Source: Nitrososphaerota archaeon (GTDB taxonomy: Archaea > Thermoproteota > EX4484-205 > JAAOZP01). Taken from it: DNA of 64,000 bases. The notes under the pieces are model-generated. The model saw only the letters and a program-made list of their open reading frames with translations. It made no database searches and was not told the origin of the DNA. Positions within the stretch are counted from its first letter, which is position 1, and the number at the start of each line of letters is the position of its first letter. A program made the position numbers and the translations under genes. The DNA lies in NCBI GenBank assembly GCA_011605725.1, contig JAAOZP010000012.1, forward strand, positions 216,821 through 280,820. Reading direction: 5' to 3'. Positions 57,439 to 64,000 of this stretch are shown here, in pieces.

Positions 57439-58635
57439 ATGAGCCAGGAAACAGTTGAAGCCTACTCTAGACAATGGATTGCAGTATTCGTGATAGCAGG
57501 CCTGGTAACTGCTGGACTAATAGTGTCTTTCCTCCTTCTTTATTCAGAGTTAGTCCAGCTTAACGAGAGGTTTGAAAACCTAGAGTTAGCAGTAAAGCAG
57601 TTAAGCGACGATGTTAATAGGATTAAGAGTATTCAGGCGAGTCCAAGCATAGTTTACCTTAACACGAGCTTCACCAACCTCTATGAGAAAACTATCAGAG
57701 GCATTGTGATGGTAACGGGGTTAACTCAGTCCCTAGGGGGAGACATGGGTCTCGGCTCAGGTTTCGTGGTTAAATATCGCTCATCATACTATATTTTGAC
57801 AAACTACCACGTGGTGAGAAACGTGAATAATCTTACAGTGACCTTTTTCAACGGGGAAAGCTATCCTGCTAAGATAGTGGGCACCGACCCTTATAGCGAC
57901 CTAGCCGTTTTAAATAGCACTGCTCCATCGGAGCTTTACTATCCTTTAAACATGACTTTCAGCAGCACTCTAAGGGTTGGAGACATAGTGATAGCAATAG
58001 GTAACCCCTTTGGGTTAACAGGCACCATGACGACAGGTGTTGTAAGCCAGCTTGGCCGGACGATAACGAGCGAGTTCACAGGAGGCTATGCTATAGCGAA
58101 CATTATTCAGACAAGTGCGCCGATAAACCCTGGTAATTCAGGAGGACCATTGCTTAACGTTAAGGGGGAGGTAGTTGGGATGAACACTGCCATAGTAAGG
58201 GATAGTCAAGGCGTTGGTTTCGCAATCCCGTCTAACACGATTCTGAGAGAACTGCCATTCCTAGTGGAGACGGGTGGCTACGACATGCATCCGTGGCTTG
58301 GCTTAAAAGGAATTAACGTGAACTATTATATAGCTAAAGCAGCTGGTTTAAACGTTACTTACGGCTGGCTTATTCAGGAAGTTATTCCCGGAGGCCCTTC
58401 AGATAAGGCGGGTCTGAAAGGAGGGTCAAAAACAATGACTGTCCTAGGAACCGAGATAAAGGTTGGTGGAGACCTGATAATTTCTATAGATGAACATCCT
58501 GTTAAGGATAGTGACGACATAGCTAGGGTGCTAGCGGAATACGCTTACCCTGGAAAGACGGTTAACCTGACGATTATCAGAGAAGGCCGGAAGCTGGTTA
58601 TCCCAGTAATCCTCGGGAAAAGGCCTCCGCCTTAA
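57439..58635 (+). CDS. HtrA/DegP-like membrane-anchored serine protease
   Basis: The 398-residue protease has an N-terminal anchor (IAVFVIAGLVTAGLIVSFLLLY, 14-35), a short coiled coil, then a trypsin-like domain with catalytic triad H124 (LTNYHVVRN), D154 (DPYSDLAVL) and S234 (NPGNSGGPLL). One PDZ domain at about 290-395 includes WLIQEVIPGGPSDKAGLKGG and ISIDEHPVKDSDDIARVL. The active domain should lie outside the membrane, for quality control of secreted proteins. It starts with ATG 57439. With the serpin and C25 peptidase it is the window's third extracytoplasmic proteolysis gene. Confidence 0.94.
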   Translation: MSQETVEAYSRQWIAVFVIAGLVTAGLIVSFLLLYSELVQLNERFENLELAVKQLSDDVNRIKSIQASPSIVYLNTSFTNLYEKTIRGIVMVTGLTQSLGGDMGLGSGFVVKYRSSYYILTNYHVVRNVNNLTVTFFNGESYPAKIVGTDPYSDLAVLNSTAPSELYYPLNMTFSSTLRVGDIVIAIGNPFGLTGTMTTGVVSQLGRTITSEFTGGYAIANIIQTSAPINPGNSGGPLLNVKGEVVGMNTAIVRDSQGVGFAIPSNTILRELPFLVETGGYDMHPWLGLKGINVNYYIAKAAGLNVTYGWLIQEVIPGGPSDKAGLKGGSKTMTVLGTEIKVGGDLIISIDEHPVKDSDDIARVLAEYAYPGKTVNLTIIREGRKLVIPVILGKRPPP

Positions 58636-58641
58636 AACAGT

Positions 58642-59847
58642 TTATTCTATAGTCTTGCTCCACATTTCTTTAGCAAGCCTACCTTCATACTTCATCAGGC
58701 TAAGCCTCTCCCTTGCGTCTTCACGCCTAACACTATGCTTCTCAAGAAACCTCTTAACCTTCTCCACCAGAATCTCCTTTATCTCTCCGCTCAGCATCCT
58801 TCCCGACGAGTACTCCTCACGGATCCTCATGAGCTTCTCATCGTCCTCCTCAAAGAAGAAGTGGAGCCACTGGTATGGCACGTCTACATCCGGGTTTCCA
58901 CCGAGCCTCCTGTGTTCCTCAACAGTTGGCTGTCCTCCTGAAAAAGCCTGAAATATTTTTCTCCGAATACTCTTCTCATCCTCGTTAAGGTAGATAGCAC
59001 TCTCTGGTTGAGAAGCGCTCATCTTGCCAGAGGGCCCGGTTAAGGGAGGGAGAAACTTGCAGTGGATAGCTGCAGTCTTATGATAGCCGAAGCTTTCAGC
59101 AATATCCCTCTGAATCCTCCAATATGGATCCTGGTCTATCGCAGCCGGTATTAAACACCGTCTCTTCTCGAAGAAAGTCACGCATATTTGGAAAGCAGGG
59201 TAGAAAATCATGCCTATGTTCGTGCTCGCGTCAAAGCCGAAAACAGCTCTGACCCAGCTGAAATTAACCTTCTTAGCAATCTTCAGAACCATAGGATACA
59301 TGTTACGTACATACTCCATATCTTGAAATATGAAAGTCCTGTCAGGGTCAAACCCTACTGCAGCAATATCAAGCGCGTTCTCATAGGACCATCTTCTGAC
59401 ATCCTCGATAGTAAGATTCCTGCTTTCCTCAAGGAATTTCTCGTCATCCGTCAGCTCAATGTAAACGTTGCATCCAAACCTGTCTTGAAGCCATTTAGTG
59501 AAGTAGAATGGAATAATGTGTCCCAGGGTCATGGGTCCGCTTGGCCCCCTGCCAGTGTAGAGGAAGAACCCCCTCCCAGCCTCATAATCATCCAGAACCT
59601 TGTCTAGATCCCTGTGGGAGAAGAAGATGCCTCTCCTAAGGAGAAGATGGTCTTCTCCAGCTAGTTTAACAAGCCTGTTTTTAAGCTCTGAAGTAAGAGG
59701 CTCAGTCCCAAATTCCCTTATCAGCTTCTCATAGTCTACAACGCCTTCTACAGTCCAAGGAGTAACCTTGAACTCGTCCTGCTGCACCATTTCCGCCAGA
59801 AAAGCCTCGTTAAGACTTTTTAAAGCTTGAATTAAATCCCCGGCCAC
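58642..59847 (-). CDS. trpS: Tryptophanyl-tRNA synthetase
   Basis: The 401-residue class Ic synthetase is of the archaeal/eukaryotic type. The HIGH equivalent is MTLGHIIP (106-113), preceded by FFLYTGRGPSGP. The KMSKS equivalent is SGKMSASQPESAIYL near residue 280. An N-terminal helical extension of about 80 residues and FGFDASTNIGMIFYPAFQI fit that clade. It charges tRNA-Trp in translation. It is convergent with the HtrA gene, the stops separated by 6 bp. Confidence 0.97.
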   Translation of the reverse strand: MAGDLIQALKSLNEAFLAEMVQQDEFKVTPWTVEGVVDYEKLIREFGTEPLTSELKNRLVKLAGEDHLLLRRGIFFSHRDLDKVLDDYEAGRGFFLYTGRGPSGPMTLGHIIPFYFTKWLQDRFGCNVYIELTDDEKFLEESRNLTIEDVRRWSYENALDIAAVGFDPDRTFIFQDMEYVRNMYPMVLKIAKKVNFSWVRAVFGFDASTNIGMIFYPAFQICVTFFEKRRCLIPAAIDQDPYWRIQRDIAESFGYHKTAAIHCKFLPPLTGPSGKMSASQPESAIYLNEDEKSIRRKIFQAFSGGQPTVEEHRRLGGNPDVDVPYQWLHFFFEEDDEKLMRIREEYSSGRMLSGEIKEILVEKVKRFLEKHSVRREDARERLSLMKYEGRLAKEMWSKTIE

Positions 59848-59935
59848 GGCTAAATTAATTGGCTAAACACCCTTTTGAACAATATTTATTCACTATCCAA
59901 AATGTTTTTTAACAACAGAATCCGTTTCGAGAGGG

Positions 59936-60337
59936 ATGAAGTATAGGCTTATGGACCTGCTTGCCTGCCCTATTGATAAGAATTTCCCCTTGAAACTAAT
60001 AGTTCTTCAAGAAGAAGAGAGAAGCATTGAGTTTAAGCATGAGAACGTAGTGTGTGAGCTATACTGTGGTCTAAAGGCAGCCTATGTTAAAGACACTATC
60101 CTCAGCGCCGAGGTTTGTAACAGATGCATGAAGATGGAGATACTAAACGGTGTTTTAATATGCTCCAAGTGCAACAGGTGGTACCCGATCGTGGACGAAA
60201 TTCCACAGCTTCTACCCGACGAATTGAGAGAGAAGGATGAAGACCTCTCCTTCTTAAAAAGGTATGCTGAAAAGATTCCTAAAAACATACTTGAGGAAGG
60301 GAAGCCTTTTAACATCGTGACGACAACCGAACGCTAA
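59936..60337 (+). CDS. Trm112-like zinc-ribbon protein
   Basis: The 133-residue protein has the Trm112/UPF0434 layout: MKYRLMDLLACPIDKNFPLKL at the start, and EVCNRCMKMEILNGVLICSKCNRWYPIVDEIPQLLP at 95-130, giving a zinc site of C-P plus CxxC/CxxC type. The middle is longer than in short archaeal Trm112 (about 60 residues) and has two more cysteines (VVCELYC). Trm112 stabilises and activates several methyltransferases acting on tRNA, rRNA and release factors. It starts at ATG 59936 and is divergent from trpS. Confidence 0.85.
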   Translation: MKYRLMDLLACPIDKNFPLKLIVLQEEERSIEFKHENVVCELYCGLKAAYVKDTILSAEVCNRCMKMEILNGVLICSKCNRWYPIVDEIPQLLPDELREKDEDLSFLKRYAEKIPKNILEEGKPFNIVTTTER

Positions 60338-60458
60338 ACTTCTCTGAGCCGCATCCCAGACACACATAAATGCTTGTGGCTGGAGAAAGAACCGCTAAGC
60401 ATTAGAAGACCTTAAACATGCGGAGGCTAAGCTTATTCTTTTTCATCCAAGTGGGCTG

Positions 60459-61163
60459 CTAAATATTTCTAATCTCACAGACTTCGAATAAAAGCTTTAT
60501 TTCGTCACGTATTTTTTCAAGCTCACCCGCCTGATAAACCTGTTTCTCCAGAAAAGATTTATCAAGGGTTTTAGTCGGTTTAAATTGTTGAATAAAGAAC
60601 CTTTTCGCGCCTTTAAGCCACTCGGCTATAGCCAAAATATCCTCCTTTGCAAGGAGCTCAGGAACAACTGTTGTCCTAAACTCATGCTCTGGAAAAGCCT
60701 TAACCATATTCACGCTTTCAGCAATCTTGTTTAAATCAACCTTCACCCTTACCACGCTCTCGTATTTTTCTAACGGTGCTTTAACATCCATAGCAATGTA
60801 GTCGACAAGCTTCTCCCTTACGAGTGTGCTCAACATCTCAGGATTCGTCCCATTTGTATCCAGTTTAACAGAATACCCTAGGTTCCTAATCCTCTTGACG
60901 AAGGCTGGAAGATCATTGTGAAGAGTCGGTTCTCCACCAGTTATGCACACACCTTCGAGAAAACCTTTTCTCTCAACAAGAAAGCGAAACACGTCTTCCT
61001 CAGGAATAGGCGGAGTTCCGTCATCCGTGACTAGCTCCGGATTATGGCAGTAGGGGCAACGGAAGTTGCAGCCGAACGTGAATAGTGTGCATGCAACTTT
61101 ACCCGGGTAATCTATCAGACTCAGTTTCTGTATTCCCTTTATTATCAAGCCCTGACCGCACAA
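60459..61163 (-). CDS. Radical SAM activase (anaerobic NrdG/PFL-activating type)
   Basis: The 234-residue radical SAM protein opens LIIKGIQKLSLIDYPGKVACTLFTFGCNFRCPYCHNPEL with cluster cysteines C32, C36 and C39, then GVCITGGEPTLHNDLPAFVKRI, SVKLDTNGTNPEML and DYIAMDVKAPLEKYESVV. This is the archaeal anaerobic ribonucleotide reductase activating protein type, which installs the glycyl radical. No nrdD gene is in the window, so a different glycyl-radical partner cannot be excluded. It is monocistronic. It is bordered upstream by a decay zone. Confidence 0.9.
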   Translation of the reverse strand: MCGQGLIIKGIQKLSLIDYPGKVACTLFTFGCNFRCPYCHNPELVTDDGTPPIPEEDVFRFLVERKGFLEGVCITGGEPTLHNDLPAFVKRIRNLGYSVKLDTNGTNPEMLSTLVREKLVDYIAMDVKAPLEKYESVVRVKVDLNKIAESVNMVKAFPEHEFRTTVVPELLAKEDILAIAEWLKGAKRFFIQQFKPTKTLDKSFLEKQVYQAGELEKIRDEIKLLFEVCEIRNI

Positions 61164-61216
61164 GTTTCAAAAGGGAGATTTAAGGTTTATTCTGAAAGAG
61201 ATCAAAGGCTCTTCGC

Positions 61217-61225
61217 ACGCGCGCT
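61217..61225. repeat. GC-alternating palindrome, near-exact copy
   Basis: ACGCGCGCT matches the recurring element with one substitution. It lies between the radical SAM gene and the ATPase pseudogene. Confidence 0.5.
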
Positions 61226-61279
61226 ATCAATGGAAATAGCAGCGAGCTTGAGGGGGGAAGGACACTATCATATTATATT

Positions 61280-61665
61280 TATCCGTTCAGCTTTAAGGAG
61301 TTCCTGAGGGCCAAGGGATTCAAAATAGGAAAACATCTTTCATCTTCATAGAAATCCATATCTCTGAATCTTCTTCAGAAGTATATAAGGGGGAGCTATC
61401 CTGAGGCGGTACTCTTCGAAGAGGAGAAAGAGAAAATATGAAAGAGATATTTGACGTTACGATTTATAGGGATATTATAAAGAGGTTTAAGGTTAAGAAC
61501 ATAAGAACTCTGAGATTGCTGGTTAAAGGTCTGATGTCTTCCACACACTTTTCAATCCATAAGTTTTACAACTATCTCAAGTCCCTAGGAATAAGGGTTG
61601 CAAAAATACTATTTACAACTATGTAGAGCATTTTTTAGACTCGCCCTCAACTCCCTGGCCTCATG
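61280..61665 (+). pseudogene. Decayed archaeal AAA/DUF4143-type ATPase gene
   Basis: Rightward coding remnants in order read YPFSFKEFLRAKGFKIGKH, an in-frame TAG, SLNLLQKYIRGSYPEAVLF, a TGA with frame change near 61440, KEIFDVTIYRDIIKRFKVKN, FSIHKFYNYLKSLGIRV, and after another frame change KNTIYNYVEHFLDS. This is the order found after the ATPase domain in archaeal AAA/DUF4143 proteins (YPFSF box, winged helix). The whole P-loop domain is missing. At least one nonsense codon and two frameshifts make it a pseudogene. An intact relative lies 0.4 kb away on the other strand. Confidence 0.75.
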
Positions 61666-61981
61666 CTGAAGCTAAACTCAGCCCCGCACCGTGCGGCACG
61701 TTGTATAGGCCGCTCAGCCCATGCTCTATTATGTGCGTAGCCCAGTCCTCAATCTCCATAGCCAGGAGGAGTTCTGTCCTACTCCAGAGCTGCCATCCGA
61801 AGAAGGCTCTCTCGGGATGAGGCATCATGCCCGTCACGCTACCCTTCTTATTACATATTCCAGCAATATCGTATGTTGAGCCATTCGGGTTGTACGGGTA
61901 CCGGCTGTTAGCGTCATCCCCGCTAGGAAGAACGTATCTGAAGACAATCGCCTGTTCTCTATAAGTCCTTCCAAGGTATCT
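61661..61981 (-). pseudogene. purQ: purQ C-terminal fragment
   Basis: The leftward frame of about 106 codons, ending TGA 61661-61663, matches the C-terminus of the glutaminase subunit of phosphoribosylformylglycinamidine synthase: [33 protein letters not shown] with the His-Glu of the triad, and [20 protein letters not shown]. The upstream boundary is an in-frame TGA (61982-61984), and the nucleophile-Cys half is missing. There is no start codon. It is a relic of a purine gene, perhaps left when the flanking ATPase region rearranged. Confidence 0.85.
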
Positions 61982-62059
61982 TCAGATGCTAGAAACCGTC
62001 ATTCAGCATGCTTATCGCAATTTCTATGATTTAGTGCGCGATGCTTGCGGTATAACTCA

Positions 62060-63316
62060 CTATATATCAATACTTGCCAGAAAGAGGGGCACCTCTAATC
62101 TAGTCAATACTAAAACGTCCTTAAGATGCTTCGGCTTAATCCAGCTTCCGAAACCTGTCTTAACCTCTATTCCAAACTGCCTATGATTGATTATGGCAAC
62201 GACATCAACCTCCGTTTTATTCCTCCAATAGAAGACGGGATACTTCCTAGCTAAATGAGCGGCTACCACTGATTCAAGCTTATCGTCTTCAATCGGCTTC
62301 ATATTCACCAATTCGCAAACAGTGTCGTAGAGAAATGGATCCGTTACATGTATCTTCTTATTCTTCCTATAGATGATCTTAGAATCAACGTCTAGGAAGT
62401 TGAGTATTTTAACTACGAACAGTTTTTCAAGATCCTCAACGTAAGCCTGCGTCGTATGAGGAGAGGATACTGATGTCTCTCTTGATATGCTCAGCCAACT
62501 TATTGGAGCCAGCCTAGCACCCACTACGTAGGCGAGAATTTCCTTCATATAAGCTTCGTTTCTACCTAATTTCGCAAAGTCGTTTCTCAACCAGTCTATG
62601 TATGTTTTCCTAGTCTCGAAAGATATTCTGCCCCTAGTATGCATCTCCTCTATAGGGAGTGGGAACCCGCCGGTTAGCAAGTACTTGTTGAAAAACTCGT
62701 TAAGGAGATCCTGGTGCACTCTGTTAGTTCTCATCGAGTATTCTATTTGAGCAAGGCCTCCCCTTGCTGTTTCCAGATTGCTCAAAGCTTTCAAGTATTG
62801 AGAAAAGCTCAATGGATGGAAAACAATATCTCTCCCCCTACCCCTCCTCCCAGGGAAATACTCTTTCTGTTTCAATATCTCCAAGCTGGCGGACCCGCTG
62901 ACCACGATAACATCATTTCTGAAAACACCCTGGTCGATACGTATCTTAAGGGCCCTATGCCATTCTTCAACGAAAGTAATCTCGTCCAGGACGATGAAAG
63001 AAGATTTTATCCCGCTACCGTTCCTAAAGCCAACGTAGTTATCTAAAACCTCTCCGAGCTCTTTAAAACTCGTAAGCTCTTCGCAAGAGAAGTAAAAAAT
63101 CGCCCTCGGATCAACCCTCGGAATGAGAAACTTGTTAATCCATATCTTTAAAGCCGTGGTCTTACCCACCTGTCTCGGCCCAACCAGGAAGTTTAAGGAA
63201 AAAGGCTCGAAAGAAAACTGCTCAACCACCGGAGGAACCCACTTAACCCCTTTTTTCTCCCACTCCTCGAAAGTCCTATCGGATTCCCGATACCACCAAG
63301 GGTTCTGCGATTCCAT
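62060..63316 (-). CDS. AAA+ ATPase with DUF4143 (archaeal PD-(D/E)XK-linked)
   Basis: The 418-residue protein has Walker A LVGPRQVGKTTALKIW near residue 45, Walker B SFIVLDEITFVEEW near residue 110, sensor VIVVSGSASLEILKQ, the HPLSFSQYLKAL box, a winged helix around 245-300, and a C-terminal DUF4143 part with a nuclease-like core (WRNKTEVDVVAIINHRQFGIEVKTG; E..D..EvK). These ATPases are common in archaea and often associated with mobile or selfish loci; their function is not established. ATG 63314-63316 lies within a palindrome. It is intact, unlike the pseudogene at 61280. Confidence 0.9.
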   Translation of the reverse strand: MESQNPWWYRESDRTFEEWEKKGVKWVPPVVEQFSFEPFSLNFLVGPRQVGKTTALKIWINKFLIPRVDPRAIFYFSCEELTSFKELGEVLDNYVGFRNGSGIKSSFIVLDEITFVEEWHRALKIRIDQGVFRNDVIVVSGSASLEILKQKEYFPGRRGRGRDIVFHPLSFSQYLKALSNLETARGGLAQIEYSMRTNRVHQDLLNEFFNKYLLTGGFPLPIEEMHTRGRISFETRKTYIDWLRNDFAKLGRNEAYMKEILAYVVGARLAPISWLSISRETSVSSPHTTQAYVEDLEKLFVVKILNFLDVDSKIIYRKNKKIHVTDPFLYDTVCELVNMKPIEDDKLESVVAAHLARKYPVFYWRNKTEVDVVAIINHRQFGIEVKTGFGSWIKPKHLKDVLVLTRLEVPLFLASIDI

Positions 63317-63367
63317 TGCAATCTTATTGCAAATGATTATTTATAAACTTTTGCATCATAAATGCAA
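63316..63367. promoter_or_regulatory. TATA box flanked by two TTGCA inverted repeats
   Basis: TTGCAAT-CTT-ATTGCAA (63316-63332) overlaps the ATPase start codon. TTGCAT-CATAA-ATGCAA (63351-63367) lies 35 bp upstream of it, centre to centre. Between them on the leftward strand is the TATA element AGTTTATAAATAA (63337-63349). The arrangement resembles a two-site repressor operator around a promoter. Confidence 0.6.
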
Positions 63368-63385
63368 TAATTTACTGCACATGCT

Positions 63386-63395
63386 AGCGCGCGCT
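63386..63395. repeat. GC-alternating palindrome, exact consensus copy
   Basis: AGCGCGCGCT lies in the 94-bp gap between the DUF3782-like gene and the ATPase gene, 19 bp upstream of the TTGCA operator region. Confidence 0.6.
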
Positions 63396-63410
63396 TCCTT
63401 ACGCTCAGCT

Positions 63411-64000
63411 TTAGACTTTAGTATAGAGCTCGATGTTTAGTTCTTTCGCCGCATTTACGGCTTCCTCGTCAGCATAAGGAGTTACTAGCATGACTCTGGC
63501 AGGGGTTTTTCCAGTTTTCTTCTCATAGAAATCAGCTTTTGCTCTCAACAACGAGATATCAGACCTTCTGGCATGGGAAGTTACTTCCACCAGTATGACC
63601 TTCTCATCGTGTACGACGACATCTACTTCAACATCACTCGGGTAGCTGTATACTATGCCTTCTCCATCATACTCCCTCCACTTCTCAACCTTAAACCCAA
63701 GTTCTTTCTCTAAGAGGCCTTTTATTCCTTCTCTGAATGCTTGTTCGCTTATTATCCCCCATCTTGCTCCAATGGCTGTAATATGTCTCTCCATGATTGC
63801 AAAGCCGCGGTTCATATCTTCCCTTAACTTAATAATTTCCATGCTTAGTTCCTCAAACCTCCTATCGTGCTCAGCAAACCTTTCGAAGATCTCTTCAAAC
63901 TTCTTATCGTGTTCAGCCAGTCTCTCCAGGATTTCGTTGAACTTCCTATCGTGCTCAGCAAACCTTTCGAAGATCTCTTCAAACTTCTTATCGTGTTCAG
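63411..64000 (-). CDS. DUF3782-like PD-(D/E)XK nuclease-fold protein with coiled coil, partial
   Basis: The leftward gene enters from beyond base 64000. The visible 196 codons begin with a coiled coil built of 14-residue units of the type AEHDKKFEEIFERF, repeated at least four times, then a helical linker (MEIIKLREDMNRGFAIMERH). A PD-(D/E)XK-like domain follows, with YSYPSDVEVDVVVHDEKVILVEVTSHARRSD giving the D..ExT/K active-site pattern. Archaeal DUF3782 proteins have this layout; the nuclease activity is presumed. The ATG at 63842 is internal, and the frame continues unbroken to the window edge. Confidence 0.85.
   Translation of the reverse strand, partial: EHDKKFEEIFERFAEHDRKFNEILERLAEHDKKFEEIFERFAEHDRRFEELSMEIIKLREDMNRGFAIMERHITAIGARWGIISEQAFREGIKGLLEKELGFKVEKWREYDGEGIVYSYPSDVEVDVVVHDEKVILVEVTSHARRSDISLLRAKADFYEKKTGKTPARVMLVTPYADEEAVNAAKELNIELYTKV
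63858..64000. repeat. 84-bp tandem repeat coding for the coiled coil
   Basis: The DNA from about 63858 repeats with a period of 84 bp; copies starting at TGCTCAGC 63868 and 63952 stay almost identical to the window end. Each period encodes two 14-residue coiled-coil units. The near identity at silent positions points to recent unit duplication or gene conversion. Confidence 0.75.

Noticed and set aside
61986..62186. Rightward 66-codon frame (opening MLETVIQHAYRNFYDL)
   Set aside because: Its second half is antisense to the intact ATPase gene and the first half has no family or promoter.
63858..64000. CRISPR-like repeat array at the right end
   Set aside because: The 84-bp repeats are contiguous, in frame and code for a coiled coil; there are no unique spacers.
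1..64000. Prophage, insertion sequence or tRNA-anchored island boundaries
   Set aside because: No transposase, integrase, phage structural gene, terminal repeat with target duplication, or tRNA was seen.

Overview
The window is archaeal chromosome, roughly 45-48% GC by eye. It encodes flap endonuclease 1, an archaeal-type tryptophanyl-tRNA synthetase, a PIN-KH VirB11-like ATPase, a geranylgeranyl-reductase-family protein, a Trm112-like protein and several DUF families that are mainly archaeal (DUF72, DUF84, DUF362, DUF5518, DUF3782). Many genes start with GTG or TTG, and many sit about 25-35 bp downstream of a TATA-like box with almost no leader, as in Thermoproteota. URO-D-like methyltransferase homologues, Gfo/Idh/MocA dehydrogenases, TIM-barrel epimerases and aspartate-dehydrogenase-based NAD synthesis together suggest a TACK archaeon, perhaps Bathyarchaeia. 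That placement is an inference. I saw no rRNA, tRNA, CRISPR array or intact insertion sequence.

Layout. (1) 1-8.2 kb: a PfkB kinase fragment, FEN-1, a VapBC toxin-antitoxin pair, a DUF84 NTPase, a decayed second AbrB antitoxin, a two-subunit fumarase, a TIM-barrel isomerase, a nitroreductase and a DUF72 protein with a SWIM-like tail. (2) 8.2-14.3 kb: a creatininase-family amidohydrolase, an Eis-like acetyltransferase, and an NAD module. That module is a divergent NAD-kinase-like/winged-helix fusion facing nadA-nadC-nadX. (3) 14.5-23.3 kb: the PIN ATPase and then an outward-facing set: a gingipain-like C25 peptidase, an Ig-like membrane protein, a membrane-anchored DUF192 protein and a serpin. 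(4) 23.4-49.8 kb: an accessory island for carbohydrates or other organic compounds with three Gfo/Idh/MocA proteins, epimerases, two URO-D-like proteins, an HpcH/HpaI aldolase, two metallo-amidohydrolase homologues (one lacking the usual ligands), glycosidase-like proteins, a broken ceramidase-like gene and a broken glycosidase. An ABC exporter and a NifX/DUF5320/DUF134 cluster lie inside it. (5) 49.9-53.7 kb: a glycosyltransferase, a small membrane protein, a ROK sugar kinase and a flippase. (6) 53.9-61.2 kb: housekeeping genes (SPL-like radical SAM, geranylgeranyl reductase family, argG, HtrA, trpS, Trm112-like, a radical SAM activase). (7) 61.2-64 kb: a decay zone with a broken ATPase and a purQ fragment, then an intact DUF4143-type ATPase and a coiled-coil DUF3782 nuclease-like gene that runs off the end.

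Three observations stand out. A GC-alternating palindrome, consensus AGCGCGCGCT, recurs about ten times, almost only between genes or at junctions of decayed genes. An NAD-kinase-like domain fused to a DNA-binding domain sits beside the NAD biosynthesis operon, with a perfect palindrome over its own start codon. Several other genes also carry short perfect inverted or direct repeats placed exactly around a TATA box or start codon, which look like operators.
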